64,000 nucleotides of DNA from Bacteroidales bacterium (GTDB taxonomy: Bacteria > Bacteroidota > Bacteroidia > Bacteroidales > Muribaculaceae): positions 16,776 to 80,775 of the forward strand of contig QAMW01000036.1 in assembly GCA_003150235.1 (NCBI GenBank), in the 5' to 3' direction. Below, in pieces: positions 7,933 through 16,996 of the stretch. Each line of letters starts with the position of its first letter. Positions within the stretch are counted from its first letter, which is position 1. A program made the position numbers and the translations under genes. The notes under the pieces were generated by a model. The model was not told where the DNA came from and did no database searches. It saw only the letters and a list, made by a program, of their open reading frames with translations.

Positions 7933-9417
7933 TTACTTGTTTTTATAGGTGTAGTCAACACCCGGATTTTCGCGGGAGTAGGTAGGCATACACATTCCGG
8001 TGACCGACCCTATGTAAGTCGGGTCAGAGATGTAGTAGGTGGTGCCGTCATGTACGTAGGCGTCACCTTTTATGGGTTGTGACAGTCTCACCGACGCACT
8101 TTCATGTCCGGGGAAGTTTATGAGCTGGTTTTCAAGTCCGAGCACGTTCCATAGCAGATATGTATAGAAAATAGCGCGGTCCTCGCAGTCGCATTTAGGG
8201 TAATAGAGTATTTCTTCAAAGAAATATGGCTTTTCAAAACCGTGAAACGCCTCGTCGGTGGCATACTCGAATGCGCCCTGCACGAACTGTAGAAGCGAGT
8301 TCACGGCATCAAGTTCTTCCTTTCCCTGAAGTTGCGTCTTGAACTGGCTCACGATGTCGTCGCGCACGTCGGCAAGCACGGTCGAGCGGGCGAAATCGGC
8401 AGTAGGCATCTGCGGATAGTGGTAGAGAATTGGGAATATGTTGGCGTTTACCTCACCGGAGAGGGTAATATCTTTGAATTTCAGGTCATATTTGTGAGGC
8501 TTGTAGGGAAGGGTGAGTCCTGACAAGCGCAAATCCATCGGCGCACCGGTGTCGACATTCTTAGGCAGCTCGCAGGTTGATATACGCATGTTCATGATTG
8601 CCTGCGGGTCGATTGACTTGTCGGTGAATACATAGAATTTTTTCCCGTCGACCATCATGTAGGTACGCGCATAGACAGTCTGTTTGAACGGTATGAGCAG
8701 AACGGCATCGCCGCCTGAGAGTCCGAGACGCACGTCATAACCCATGCCTACGAGCAGGAAATGTTTCAGTGCCATGCGTGATGATACAGGCATCGAGGCG
8801 TATCGGCTGTCGACATACGCTGTCACCAATTCATAGCGCAGATAGTCGTTGAGAGTCATCTTGTCGGCTGCTGACGAGAGCTCGTCGATGAGGCGTCGCG
8901 CATGGTCATTGGATGTAAATTCGCGCCATTGGGAAGCGAAGTCCCGGGGCGAAGATATGCGGTTGGTGACATGTACGTCAATCGCTGGTACACTCACCGG
9001 CAGATTGTAGAATGAAAAATCGTAGTTACCTGCCGATGCCGGTTTTGACGACGGCTGCGGAGCCGGTACAGGTGCGGGAGTGGGCGCGGCAGGCTGCGGT
9101 GTGGGTGTCGGTTTAGGTGTCGCAGCCACCGGGGCTGCTGGTTTTGGCGCGGGGGCGGGTGTCGGTGTGTCGCCTACCGTAGGTGCACGGTCAGGCTTAG
9201 GAACGGGATCGCTCTCTTCGCCTTTGAACTGCTCAAAATCAGTCCATACTCCGTCAAGGAACTGGTCGTAGCGTTCAAGTACGCCGCTGCGATAAGAGTT
9301 GTAACCTTCAAGCAGACCTTTCCTGAAATCGGCGAAAGAGCCGCCGTTAGATTGTGCCATCGCTATGCCGGCACTTGTCAGAGCCGTGATTACGGTTGTG
9401 AATATACGAGTTTTCAT
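7933..9417 (-). CDS. exported transglutaminase-like (papain-fold) protein with Pro/Ala-rich linker
   Basis: 494 residues from this start (MKTRIF; the 13 upstream in-frame codons have no signal-peptide character). Signal peptide ...GIAMAQ, then a short acidic/aromatic segment with repeated Y-x3/4-F spacing (GYNSYRSGVLERYDQF), then about 60 residues of Pro/Ala/Thr/Lys linker, then a 350-residue domain. The C-terminal part carries a transglutaminase-like triad: Cys411 in CDCEDRAIF, His438 in FPGHES, Asp465 in ISDPTY. Such domains cleave or transfer peptide/amide bonds; the substrate is unknown. It is separated from the caspase operon upstream by a repeat insertion and could once have been its last gene. 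Convergent with the CLC gene, 20 bp apart. Confidence 0.78.
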   Translation of the reverse strand: MKTRIFTTVITALTSAGIAMAQSNGGSFADFRKGLLEGYNSYRSGVLERYDQFLDGVWTDFEQFKGEESDPVPKPDRAPTVGDTPTPAPAPKPAAPVAATPKPTPTPQPAAPTPAPVPAPQPSSKPASAGNYDFSFYNLPVSVPAIDVHVTNRISSPRDFASQWREFTSNDHARRLIDELSSAADKMTLNDYLRYELVTAYVDSRYASMPVSSRMALKHFLLVGMGYDVRLGLSGGDAVLLIPFKQTVYARTYMMVDGKKFYVFTDKSIDPQAIMNMRISTCELPKNVDTGAPMDLRLSGLTLPYKPHKYDLKFKDITLSGEVNANIFPILYHYPQMPTADFARSTVLADVRDDIVSQFKTQLQGKEELDAVNSLLQFVQGAFEYATDEAFHGFEKPYFFEEILYYPKCDCEDRAIFYTYLLWNVLGLENQLINFPGHESASVRLSQPIKGDAYVHDGTTYYISDPTYIGSVTGMCMPTYSRENPGVDYTYKNK

Positions 9418-9489
9418 TGACGGAAAATTATAGGATTTTGTATAAATGGAAATCATAAGTATGAGTCAAAATACCTATTATTGGCTGCC

Positions 9490-9750
9490 GGATGCGGGCG
9501 TGCTTCCACTCAATGATACTAACTTTGGTGCCGGAGTCATAAATCCCCGAAAGGGGGATTCATTCTGTTATCCGCGGGTGCCCACTTCGGGGCTACCCGC
9601 GGATAACTTTATCTTGCCCATTCCGGGCAAAATCCTTAAGTTAGTGACATTGAGCTTCCACTCGCCCCTATTTCTGCCTGATTGCCAGGCTAAAATCCCT
9701 ATGCCAATGTAGTGGCTTGTGGAAGCAAGTCCGCGTCACGACAGATAATG
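9490..9750 (-). repeat. palindromic repeat D, copy 1 (interrupted)
   Basis: This and the copy at 58364-58472 share about 95 bp: two arms around GCTTCCAC (GGGCGAGCTTCCACTCGCCCCTA and TGGCTTGTGGAAGCAAGTC here) flanking a spacer that contains GCCAGGCTAAAAT. In this copy the left arm is split by the mobile element at 9511-9653. It fills the 363-bp gap between the transglutaminase-like gene and the 211-residue gene. The only ORF here is repeat sequence and I do not call it a gene. Confidence 0.75.
9511..9653. mobile_element. MITE-like hairpin element A, inserted into repeat D
   Basis: About 143 bp bounded by imperfect 15-bp terminal inverted repeats (CAATGATACTAACTT at 9511-9525; AAGTTAGTGACATTG at 9638-9652; 13 of 15 match). 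It is flanked by a 9-bp direct repeat GCTTCCACT at 9502-9510 and 9654-9662. The copy of repeat D at 58 kb has this 9-mer only once at the matching point, so this is a real insertion with target duplication. The inside is a chain of small hairpins (AATCCCC/GGGGATT, CCGCGGGTgCCC/CTACCCGCGG, GCCCattccGGGC). It has no coding capacity and must have been moved by a transposase encoded elsewhere. Confidence 0.8.
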
Positions 9751-9780
9751 GTTAAGACTCACCATCATGATACGGTAGGT

Positions 9781-10416
9781 TTATTCCTGGGTGAAGCCCT
9801 CTTTGACGAAAGATGCAATCTTGTCGGCGTGACGCTGTGCAGCCTCGCTCTCCTTCATTGCATTTTCAAGAGCGCGCAGGCGAGCCTTGGAAGCTGCATT
9901 CTCGCTCACGATGAAGAATGTCTGCAGCTCGAAAGTGCCGTCACCGTTGTCGCGGATGATAGAGTAGCTTTCTTCCATCTCACCCTTGATTTCTTTTTCC
10001 ACGAGACGCTCGTAAGCACCATAGAAGTGGTCAAACTCATCGGCAGCCTCTGTGCCGTCGCCAGCCATGTCACTTACCACACGACCTTTGAGCGAGCTTC
10101 CCGCCTGCTGTGCGTAGGTTGTGCAGGCATTGTTGGTAGCCATCTGCTTACCGATGTTTTTTGATTTAAACTTAGAGGCAACGCCTACCACTTCCCTGCC
10201 ATCTTCGCCGAGGGTGTTAAGTTTATCGTAATGTTTCAGAAGAGCGACTTCGAGGGTGCGTGAGCTTGCAAAGAGCTTCCAGCCCTCTTTTTTGTACTCT
10301 TTCATCTTCTCTTTCTTTTCCTTGTTGAGTGCTTTTTCCAACTGTTTGTTGGTGTCGGCAGTTGCCATCGGAGCCATGAGGCAGACGGCGAGGAGCAGCA
10401 TAATTAACTTTTTCAT
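9781..10416 (-). CDS. exported protein of unknown function, last gene of the CHASE2-caspase operon
   Basis: 211 residues. Signal peptide MKKLIMLLLAVCLMAPMATA, then a strongly basic helical stretch (residues 22-50, rich in KEKKEKMKEYKK), then a mixed alpha/beta domain with Ala-rich helices and an acidic C-terminal helix (ENAMKESEAAQRHADKIASFV). No enzyme motif seen. It lies 30 bp after the DUF4384 gene on the same strand. I do not recognise the family. Its place suggests a small periplasmic or lipid-facing partner of the caspase system. Confidence 0.75.
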   Translation of the reverse strand: MKKLIMLLLAVCLMAPMATADTNKQLEKALNKEKKEKMKEYKKEGWKLFASSRTLEVALLKHYDKLNTLGEDGREVVGVASKFKSKNIGKQMATNNACTTYAQQAGSSLKGRVVSDMAGDGTEAADEFDHFYGAYERLVEKEIKGEMEESYSIIRDNGDGTFELQTFFIVSENAASKARLRALENAMKESEAAQRHADKIASFVKEGFTQE

Positions 10417-10446
10417 CTGAGTAAAATTAAAGGTTAGTAAATGATT

Positions 10447-11319
10447 TTATTTCTTTATTTCAAGATTCATGATTTTGACTCCCATACGGGAATCAAATTT
10501 GCGGCATTTCACCAGCCACTTATTGAAGGAATCGTAAGAAAGCATACGCGGCAGATTGTCACCGGCGTAATTATCCACGACCTTGGAGAATGGTTGCGGC
10601 GAAAACACGACGTAGAGACGGTTATGCTCCACATCTTCCTCCGCAGTCATGACAAGTTCGTCGACCTCGCCATGCTCCGGTTCGCCGGAAGGGGCATGGA
10701 AAAACAGATATTCCTTGTCATGCTTCACCTTCACCTGTCCCGTGACACTATTGGTGTAGGGTAGGAGGCTATAGACATTATTACTGTCATCGACAAGAAA
10801 CGCCGCCACATAGCCATCGACCGGACTTTTCAGGTAGAGATACATATCGTCGCCGGAACGGAAACGGGTGTCGGCATTTACAGTGCGTGTACCGTTGCGC
10901 AACACGCTTGCAACGAAATCCACAGCATCGTTGGATATTTCCTTTGCCTTTCCGGTGACTTTACAGGTCACAATATAATAGCCGTCGGAGTCGAGTTCGT
11001 AACTGTAATCCGGCTCCTTTACATCGGCAATCCACTCTCCCTTAAGCGCCGACTCGTTAAGCATGGAGAAATAGGTCGACTCGCCACGGTCAGACACCAC
11101 ATCGTGCTGATAGGTATCCTGCGTCACGACCGTGCCGAACTTTTCGGCGAGTGCCTTGGCACGGGCACCGTTCAGTGCCGCACGCTCACAGTCGGCGCGC
11201 GACTCGGTCTTGCTCCCGTAGTAGGTGAACTCACCGGTCACGGTCACGATATCGGCTGCCTGCGCATATAGCACAAGCAGCAACGACGCCAGTGATGTCA
11301 AAACTCGTTTCAGTGTCAT
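10447..11319 (-). CDS. exported DUF4384-type protein, partner of the caspase
   Basis: 290 residues with signal peptide (...LLVLYAQA). The N-terminal half (TVTGEFTYYGSKTESRADCERAALNGAR...) resembles the secreted repeats found in LPP20-like lipoproteins, in which a run of small residues precedes the helix AALNGARAKALAEKFG. The C-terminal half matches the DUF4384 pattern: GDDMYLYLKSPVDGYVAAFLVDD followed by VYSLLP, a beta-sandwich-like domain commonly found beside C14 caspases in bacteria. It starts 2 bp after the caspase stop, so the two are coupled. It is probably periplasmic and may bind the caspase or its substrate; this is inferred from gene pairing. Confidence 0.78.
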   Translation of the reverse strand: MTLKRVLTSLASLLLVLYAQAADIVTVTGEFTYYGSKTESRADCERAALNGARAKALAEKFGTVVTQDTYQHDVVSDRGESTYFSMLNESALKGEWIADVKEPDYSYELDSDGYYIVTCKVTGKAKEISNDAVDFVASVLRNGTRTVNADTRFRSGDDMYLYLKSPVDGYVAAFLVDDSNNVYSLLPYTNSVTGQVKVKHDKEYLFFHAPSGEPEHGEVDELVMTAEEDVEHNRLYVVFSPQPFSKVVDNYAGDNLPRMLSYDSFNKWLVKCRKFDSRMGVKIMNLEIKK

Positions 11320-11321
11320 AA

Positions 11322-13976
11322 TCAGTTACGCAATTTACGTTTAGACCATTCTTCAGCCATTTTTCCTGAGGTAGACACCTGAGGGGTCTGCGGCTTCTTG
11401 TTGACAATAGTCGACTGACGGCGTACATTGTCAATCACATACTCACTTAACTCCTTGAGAGTGACGTTGCCTTTTGTCTCCTGAAGTTTTTTCAACACAT
11501 AATATGTGAACAGACCGTGGTGCTTTTCCTTATAGGGCATTGCCGTCTCGTTGCCCGATGCGGCACTGAGAGTAAACATGTTGCCTTTGGGGGCAGTCTC
11601 CTTGGGCTTGATGGCGACACCACGTGCCGCAGTGAGTGTGCCTCCGGCACGGTTGCCCCCGGAGAAGCAGGCATCCATGAACACCATTACAGAGCGGGCG
11701 CCCATGTCGGCAAGGTCACTGTAAAGACGAGCAAGCGAGATACAGCTTTCCGAAACTGTAGCATCACCGTCTACAGGGAGCAGGAACGCGTCTTTTGTAC
11801 CTTCGTCAGGCATACCGTGACCGGCATAGTAGAACACAACATCGGCATTACCGTCAACCGATTTCACGACGTTGCGTATGTCAGCGATGGCACGGAGCAT
11901 CTTTCCGAGAGTCGCATCCTTGTAGACACGTATGTTTTCCTTCGGGATACCAAGCGTCAGGTTACAGTATTTGCTGAATGTCTCGCCGTCGTTAAGAGCG
12001 GCTTCAACACGCGGCACATTGGCGTAGGACTCGTTGGCTATGATAACGGCGAAAGTCGAGTTTGCGGGCTTGTTATTGTACGGAATGTTTTCATCCACAT
12101 CCGATGTACCAGCCGGAGCGGAGGTTACCGCTACGCCACCGGAGCCAGCCGGAGCCGGGGTGATGGATATGCCCGCAAGGTCAACCGGGGGGATATAATA
12201 GTCAATACCATCGGTCTTGTTGTAGGTATATTCTTTTCCGTGGGGAGTCACAAAGGTGATACCTGCAATCTTCACTTCATTGTTTTCGATGTAATATCTG
12301 GGGTTCTTGAAGTGTACACCCTTCCAACTTGACTTGAATGACTCAGCCTCGCTGTTCTCGGCAGGGACATTCAGGATGATAGGACCGTAATCGGACAGAA
12401 TCATGTAAGTCTCGTTGTCGGCATCGTAAGGTTCAAGAGTGAAGTCGGTGAGGCGGAGTTTCTTGCCATAGGCAGCGAGATATTCATCCTGTGCCTTGCG
12501 TGACAGGCGTTCATACTCCTGACGCAGTGTAAGCTCATTGACGCGCTTGACGTAATCGTCGTTTTTCTCAAACTCACCTTTTTTCGCCCACTCGTTGAGA
12601 TGCTTCTCCACGTAACTTTTGGCAAAGTCGGAATATAGCGGGGCATTGTTTTTAATCATGTCACCGCCGTTTTTGCCGGAACCGGCGAAGTTAGGGGCAT
12701 CGCCTGCATTTGCCGTGATGAGTCCCGGCATACTCTTTTCAGCCACCGGGGTGTCACCCAGAGCGCGGATACGGGTGTTGACGGTCTCGAATTTCTCCTT
12801 GTTGCCAAGACATCCATAGCTTACGGCAAGAGCCTTAAGATATTTGAGTGAAGTAGGGTCGTTTGCCACGACTTCCTCCAGTTTCATCGCCGCCGCATCG
12901 AAATATGTGTCGGACTGGCGACTGTTTTTCTTAGCCGTCTTTTCATCTTCCTCATATATAGCCTTGTTGTAGAAGTCGACACCGAGATTATAGTAGCATA
13001 GGGCGATATGGCGAGCCACGCCGAGATTATCGGGTCGCAATTCCTCAAGCTTGCGATATACATCAAGCGCTTTCTGATAAGCCTGCTGGTCCTCATAAAG
13101 TTTGCCCTGTATATTCAGAAGCTGCTCGTCGAGAGGCTTCTGGAAAAGAGCCTTGTCGAGGAACGGCTGCAAAAGCTCAGAATGACCGCCGTCGATACAC
13201 CCCTGGATGGCTATAAGCATAAGGTTGTAATTGTCGGGATAGAGGGCAAGCGCCTCTCCCATCGACTTGATCGCCTTGTCGTATTTACCGGTATTTATAC
13301 AAGCCTGTCCAAGGAAGAGATAAATCTGTTCACGCGATTTGCTGTCGCCGGTCGACAGATAACGGTCGAAATAGTCTATAGCCTTGTTGAAATCTTTTGC
13401 ATTGTAAGCGCCCGATGCTGCAATATATATGATTGCCGGGTAGGCGCTGTTACGCGGAAACTCCTCGCCTTTAAACGCCTCCATCATGTGAGTGTCGACA
13501 AAAGCCTGTGCAAACTGAGTCAGCATAGCCTGGTCACCCAACCCCGAGTAATAGAAGGCTCCCGCCTCAAGGTCTTTGTTGATATCGCGGAGCATGCTCT
13601 TGCACTGTTCCCATTGAGGAGAATCCTTAGGCGCGAGCTGCATGGCGTCAAGACATGTGCTGTAGCAGTCAAATGCGGTGGCATATATCTCTTTTTCAGG
13701 CTGGTTTTCATATTTCTGCCATTTTAGATGCTTATACAGGTCGGCAGCTTTCTGTACAGTGTTGTCAATAGCCGCCTGCTTCATGCTGTCGCTGTTGACG
13801 AGCGAGATACCCTGCATCATGTCATCGTCGGGGACAAGTGTGCCGAGATTCATCATGCCGGGGTCGCCGGAAAGAGAAGGAGTCATAGGCGCATCGTCGT
13901 TGACAGCCAGGAGGGTTGTAGCCGCTCCTGCTGTCAATAACGCTGCAATGTTAATTTTAATCCAATTTATGTTCAT
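11322..13976 (-). CDS. exported TPR-caspase (C14 metacaspase-like protease)
   Basis: 884 residues. Hydrophobic export segment at residues 8-25, then TPR-like helical repeats over about 180-400 (NAKDFNKAIDYFDRYLSTGD, GKYDKAIKSMGEALALYPDN, ...), a 200-residue linker with a beta domain and a Gly/Pro/Ala-rich stretch, then a C-terminal p20-type caspase domain from about residue 640. The catalytic His is His720 in YYAGHGMP and the nucleophile Cys770 in DACFSGG; the 50-residue spacing fits caspases. Metacaspases cut after Arg/Lys, paracaspases likewise; this one is not classified further. An export signal on a caspase is unusual because most bacterial C14 enzymes in conflict systems are cytoplasmic. 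It lies between the propeller protein and the DUF4384 protein. Confidence 0.9.
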   Translation of the reverse strand: MNINWIKINIAALLTAGAATTLLAVNDDAPMTPSLSGDPGMMNLGTLVPDDDMMQGISLVNSDSMKQAAIDNTVQKAADLYKHLKWQKYENQPEKEIYATAFDCYSTCLDAMQLAPKDSPQWEQCKSMLRDINKDLEAGAFYYSGLGDQAMLTQFAQAFVDTHMMEAFKGEEFPRNSAYPAIIYIAASGAYNAKDFNKAIDYFDRYLSTGDSKSREQIYLFLGQACINTGKYDKAIKSMGEALALYPDNYNLMLIAIQGCIDGGHSELLQPFLDKALFQKPLDEQLLNIQGKLYEDQQAYQKALDVYRKLEELRPDNLGVARHIALCYYNLGVDFYNKAIYEEDEKTAKKNSRQSDTYFDAAAMKLEEVVANDPTSLKYLKALAVSYGCLGNKEKFETVNTRIRALGDTPVAEKSMPGLITANAGDAPNFAGSGKNGGDMIKNNAPLYSDFAKSYVEKHLNEWAKKGEFEKNDDYVKRVNELTLRQEYERLSRKAQDEYLAAYGKKLRLTDFTLEPYDADNETYMILSDYGPIILNVPAENSEAESFKSSWKGVHFKNPRYYIENNEVKIAGITFVTPHGKEYTYNKTDGIDYYIPPVDLAGISITPAPAGSGGVAVTSAPAGTSDVDENIPYNNKPANSTFAVIIANESYANVPRVEAALNDGETFSKYCNLTLGIPKENIRVYKDATLGKMLRAIADIRNVVKSVDGNADVVFYYAGHGMPDEGTKDAFLLPVDGDATVSESCISLARLYSDLADMGARSVMVFMDACFSGGNRAGGTLTAARGVAIKPKETAPKGNMFTLSAASGNETAMPYKEKHHGLFTYYVLKKLQETKGNVTLKELSEYVIDNVRRQSTIVNKKPQTPQVSTSGKMAEEWSKRKLRN

Positions 13977-14006
13977 ATAGTATAAAGATTGATCTCAGTC
14001 AGTGCG

Positions 14007-16115
14007 TTAAAACGCATCGATAAATGTAAACTCGGTCGTGATACGACGGAACTCACCCCCTTTATCCTCAGACACGGTGATATAGTAGTTGTAGTCAGAC
14101 TTCATGTTTTTCAGATTATCAACATTCTTTTCAAGGTAATCCTTGACACCGACGGCGCGGATGAATGCAAGCTGTTCATTCTGCTTGATGCCATCCTTGG
14201 TGTTGACGCTAATACCGGAAAGCTGTCCGTTCTGATATACAGGTTCGTTGTCAAAGTCACCGTATGCACCGTCGTAAGCGATTCCCCGCACGATCGGCGA
14301 GCCGTCGGCAGTACCTGAAATCTTCACGTTAAGTTTCTTGCCGTCTTTCACATACTGCGAAAGGTCGTTTTCAAACGCCTGCTTCACAATGGATAGCATT
14401 GACTTGGCTGCTCCCGACTCTTCCACGTGGTATTTTCCCGGTGCGAAATCCTCATGCACGGAGAAATCAGGCTCAACCTGATAAGAGAACTTAACCACAT
14501 AGTTGAGAATCTTCTCGCCATTGGCATCGAAGTCAGACACGACGCGTGAATCGACCGTAATATTTGTATGGTCGGAAATCACGTTCTGCATCTTCGCCTC
14601 GTCGACCACCTTCTGCTTGAGTTCCTGGAGACGCATCTCCTCCATCTGCTGTTGCTGGATAATCTCGATTGACACTACATTGTCATCACCATCCATAAAT
14701 GAAAGAGGCTTGCGGTCAAGATTGTCGTAGATATAGGTCTCGCCGTCGTTGCGGTTGAAAATCTTGGCATAGATAATCTCGAAGTTATCGTTTTCCATGA
14801 CACCATATCTCACATCCTGAAATTCGAGGGCATCGGCAGAGGTGAATGTAGTCACTTTTTCTTCCGGCACGGGGATATAGATGGTAGGCATGTTGGTGAA
14901 TCCCACGGCAAGAATACTGTTGCTTCGGTCATACTTTCCAAGGCTTACCTCTGCCATGGAAAGGGGGTCGCCTGCGAGATTGGTAGAAATCTCTTCCTCA
15001 AACAACTTGCGTTGTTTAGCGCGAGACTCGTCAGTGACACGGGCGCGGTACTCTTCCATTGTTTCACCCGGCATCATCTTCATCCACTCTTCCATGCGGA
15101 GATTTACCTCGTCGGAGATAAGTTTCGCATAGTAAGGTTCAAGCTTTGACATACGCTTTGCGTTTATCGCCTTTGCCGAGTTAAACGACAGAAGGGTGTT
15201 CTTACGGCTGTCGGGGATAAACAGAATCTCTGACATCTCACCGTCGGGAACATCGACAAAGTCGCGGTCGGTGTCGTCAAGCAGATTTATGATAGTGATG
15301 ATATTGGGAGATGTGGCAACGGCGATATATTTGCCGTCGAAATTATAGGCACATGAAAGCGCGTTGCCGAGTTCATCGATAGTCTTCTTGATGAGGAAAT
15401 TGCGGGTGTCGTAAATATTTAGCACACCATCGTCGGTAACCACTGCAAACTCGGTGTTATCGTCGTTGAACGCCATGTCGTTGACTCCTACGCCGAAATT
15501 CCAGTCTTTGCGGAGTTTTTTCTCCTCGAAGTTGTAGACCGCCACTTTAGTGCCGTCGGTTACTGCAAGATAGTAGCCATTGTTGCTCATCAACATTCCG
15601 GTTACCGTAAACGGAACCTGAATTGAACCGGTTTCCTGGAATTTTTTACCTTCAAAAATATGTATGCCGGTTTCGGAGGCTATAATGGTGTTTCGAGCAT
15701 CGGGGGTGTACAATACGGCTGTGGGTGTGCCGATTTTCTTGTTGTTGAATTTGTACAGCTCGCTGTCCACATTGTTCAGGTCGTAGACAGAGACATGCGG
15801 TTTTGCTTTCTCGGTAGTCAGCACCATGAGGTTGATACCGGCAGGATTAATCACCACGTCGTTAATCACATTCTTCTTCGATAGAGTGAAGATAGGGCTT
15901 TTACGGCATGTGAACAGGCTGTTGTCGTCAAAACCATATATGGCAAGCGAATATTTTGCCAGTCCCTTCGGGGTGTTTACCTGTGGAAACTTGTACTCGC
16001 TTCGTGTCGTGGGCTTCGCCTCCGATGCGTTGTCATCAGCCGACACGACCGGTGATGCGCCGAGCATCATCGACAGCGAGAGCAGTGCGGTTAGTGTTTT
16101 CTTTCCTGATAGCAT
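14007..16115 (-). CDS. exported beta-propeller protein with OmpA-like C-terminus
   Basis: 702 residues. Signal peptide ...ASPVVSADD. Residues about 60-330 are six or more WD40/YVTN-like blades (VNDVVINPAGINLMVLTTE, PTAVLYTPDARNTIIASETG, MAFNDDNTEFAVVTDDGVLNIYD, CAYNFDGKYIAVATSPNIITIINL). A helical acidic middle follows (YYAKLISDEVNLRMEEWMKM). The last 170 residues resemble an OmpA peptidoglycan-binding domain: KISGTADGSP, a long insertion, then LAFIRAVGVKDYLEK. So it probably reads a ligand with the propeller and is tethered to the cell wall. The OmpA resemblance is weak and could be wrong. Co-directional, 30 bp before the caspase. Confidence 0.75.
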   Translation of the reverse strand: MLSGKKTLTALLSLSMMLGASPVVSADDNASEAKPTTRSEYKFPQVNTPKGLAKYSLAIYGFDDNSLFTCRKSPIFTLSKKNVINDVVINPAGINLMVLTTEKAKPHVSVYDLNNVDSELYKFNNKKIGTPTAVLYTPDARNTIIASETGIHIFEGKKFQETGSIQVPFTVTGMLMSNNGYYLAVTDGTKVAVYNFEEKKLRKDWNFGVGVNDMAFNDDNTEFAVVTDDGVLNIYDTRNFLIKKTIDELGNALSCAYNFDGKYIAVATSPNIITIINLLDDTDRDFVDVPDGEMSEILFIPDSRKNTLLSFNSAKAINAKRMSKLEPYYAKLISDEVNLRMEEWMKMMPGETMEEYRARVTDESRAKQRKLFEEEISTNLAGDPLSMAEVSLGKYDRSNSILAVGFTNMPTIYIPVPEEKVTTFTSADALEFQDVRYGVMENDNFEIIYAKIFNRNDGETYIYDNLDRKPLSFMDGDDNVVSIEIIQQQQMEEMRLQELKQKVVDEAKMQNVISDHTNITVDSRVVSDFDANGEKILNYVVKFSYQVEPDFSVHEDFAPGKYHVEESGAAKSMLSIVKQAFENDLSQYVKDGKKLNVKISGTADGSPIVRGIAYDGAYGDFDNEPVYQNGQLSGISVNTKDGIKQNEQLAFIRAVGVKDYLEKNVDNLKNMKSDYNYYITVSEDKGGEFRRITTEFTFIDAF

Positions 16116-16153
16116 AGTTAAATATGATAAGTATTGGTTAATAATTTTTCCGT

Positions 16154-16996
16154 TTAAAGAGCCCTTAGATATACGGGCAGATGATTGTCGGATGACACGA
16201 TGGCATCTTCACGCATAAGGGACTCAACATTGTCAATCAACTCGTCGATGTCAAAGTAACAGTGAGTCATTATCAGAATATGTTTCCCGCCGGTCTTCAA
16301 GCCTTTAGTCTGGCTTCGCACAATAGACTGGTCGGTAAGCACGACATAATTGCCTGTAGGCTGTCCCAGTTCTGAAATCTCGACTTTCTTTTCTTCGGGA
16401 ATGATGCGCAACACATTGAAATACACCGGAAAAGACATAGTATTTTCCAACATGAACTTAAGCCCAGAACCGTTTATGGGTGCATGAAGGAGATTGACCG
16501 GGAAATCGCCCTTTTCGAGGGCATCGCGGTCTTTAAGCGCATTGTAGACACTTGCGCTGAGTTTCTTTATATCAACCTGGAGATTGTCGGCTTCGGGGTC
16601 GTAGGTTTCCATCGAGCGTCGTACCATGCCTTTTTCCACATATACACGGTCATCGCCGTTGGTCGATGATTTCCCGAAGCGAATCTTGTCGTGTATAGCG
16701 GCACGATTGTCGGTAGCCTGCTCCCTGGCATCAATCATTATGCGCGTGGTCGTGAAATTGCCTTTTCCCGTGGAGCGGAATATCTGGGAGTTCATCGAGT
16801 TCAGGATTTCCACCCCGCTGTTGTCACCGATATTGAACTGGTCGGTGGCATTTAATTTCATGCCTTTTTCAATAGTTACCGGTTTTCCTCCGCGCTGCAA
16901 AGTGACATCCCCGAAATAGTCATACAGGGAGTATTGGGCTGTAACGTCAAGTGTCACCGCCATCAGCAGCAATATTAGAGTAGCAATCTTTTTCAT
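16154..16996 (-). CDS. exported FecR-like domain protein
   Basis: 280 residues with signal peptide (...VTLDVTAQYS). The N-terminal 60-residue section, GDVTLQRGGKPVTIEKGMKL then DQFNIGDNSGVEILNS, has the layout of a FecR-type domain (a beta fold used for sensing in the periplasm). The rest is a novel mixed domain containing a charged stretch (MVRRSMETYDPEADNLQVDIKK). It starts with an ATGA overlap on the CHASE2 stop, so the two proteins are made together. In other bacteria, CHASE2 and FecR domains are often found together in one operon; there they usually sit beside a cyclase or kinase, which is missing here. Confidence 0.72.
   Translation of the reverse strand: MKKIATLILLLMAVTLDVTAQYSLYDYFGDVTLQRGGKPVTIEKGMKLNATDQFNIGDNSGVEILNSMNSQIFRSTGKGNFTTTRIMIDAREQATDNRAAIHDKIRFGKSSTNGDDRVYVEKGMVRRSMETYDPEADNLQVDIKKLSASVYNALKDRDALEKGDFPVNLLHAPINGSGLKFMLENTMSFPVYFNVLRIIPEEKKVEISELGQPTGNYVVLTDQSIVRSQTKGLKTGGKHILIMTHCYFDIDELIDNVESLMREDAIVSSDNHLPVYLRAL

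Noticed and set aside
9446..9712. Open frame of 88 codons in the gap before the 211-residue gene
   Set aside because: It runs through repeat D and element A, shares the peptide ILPIPGKI with a frame in element B only because both are the same DNA repeat, and has no start signals. Repeat sequence, not a gene.
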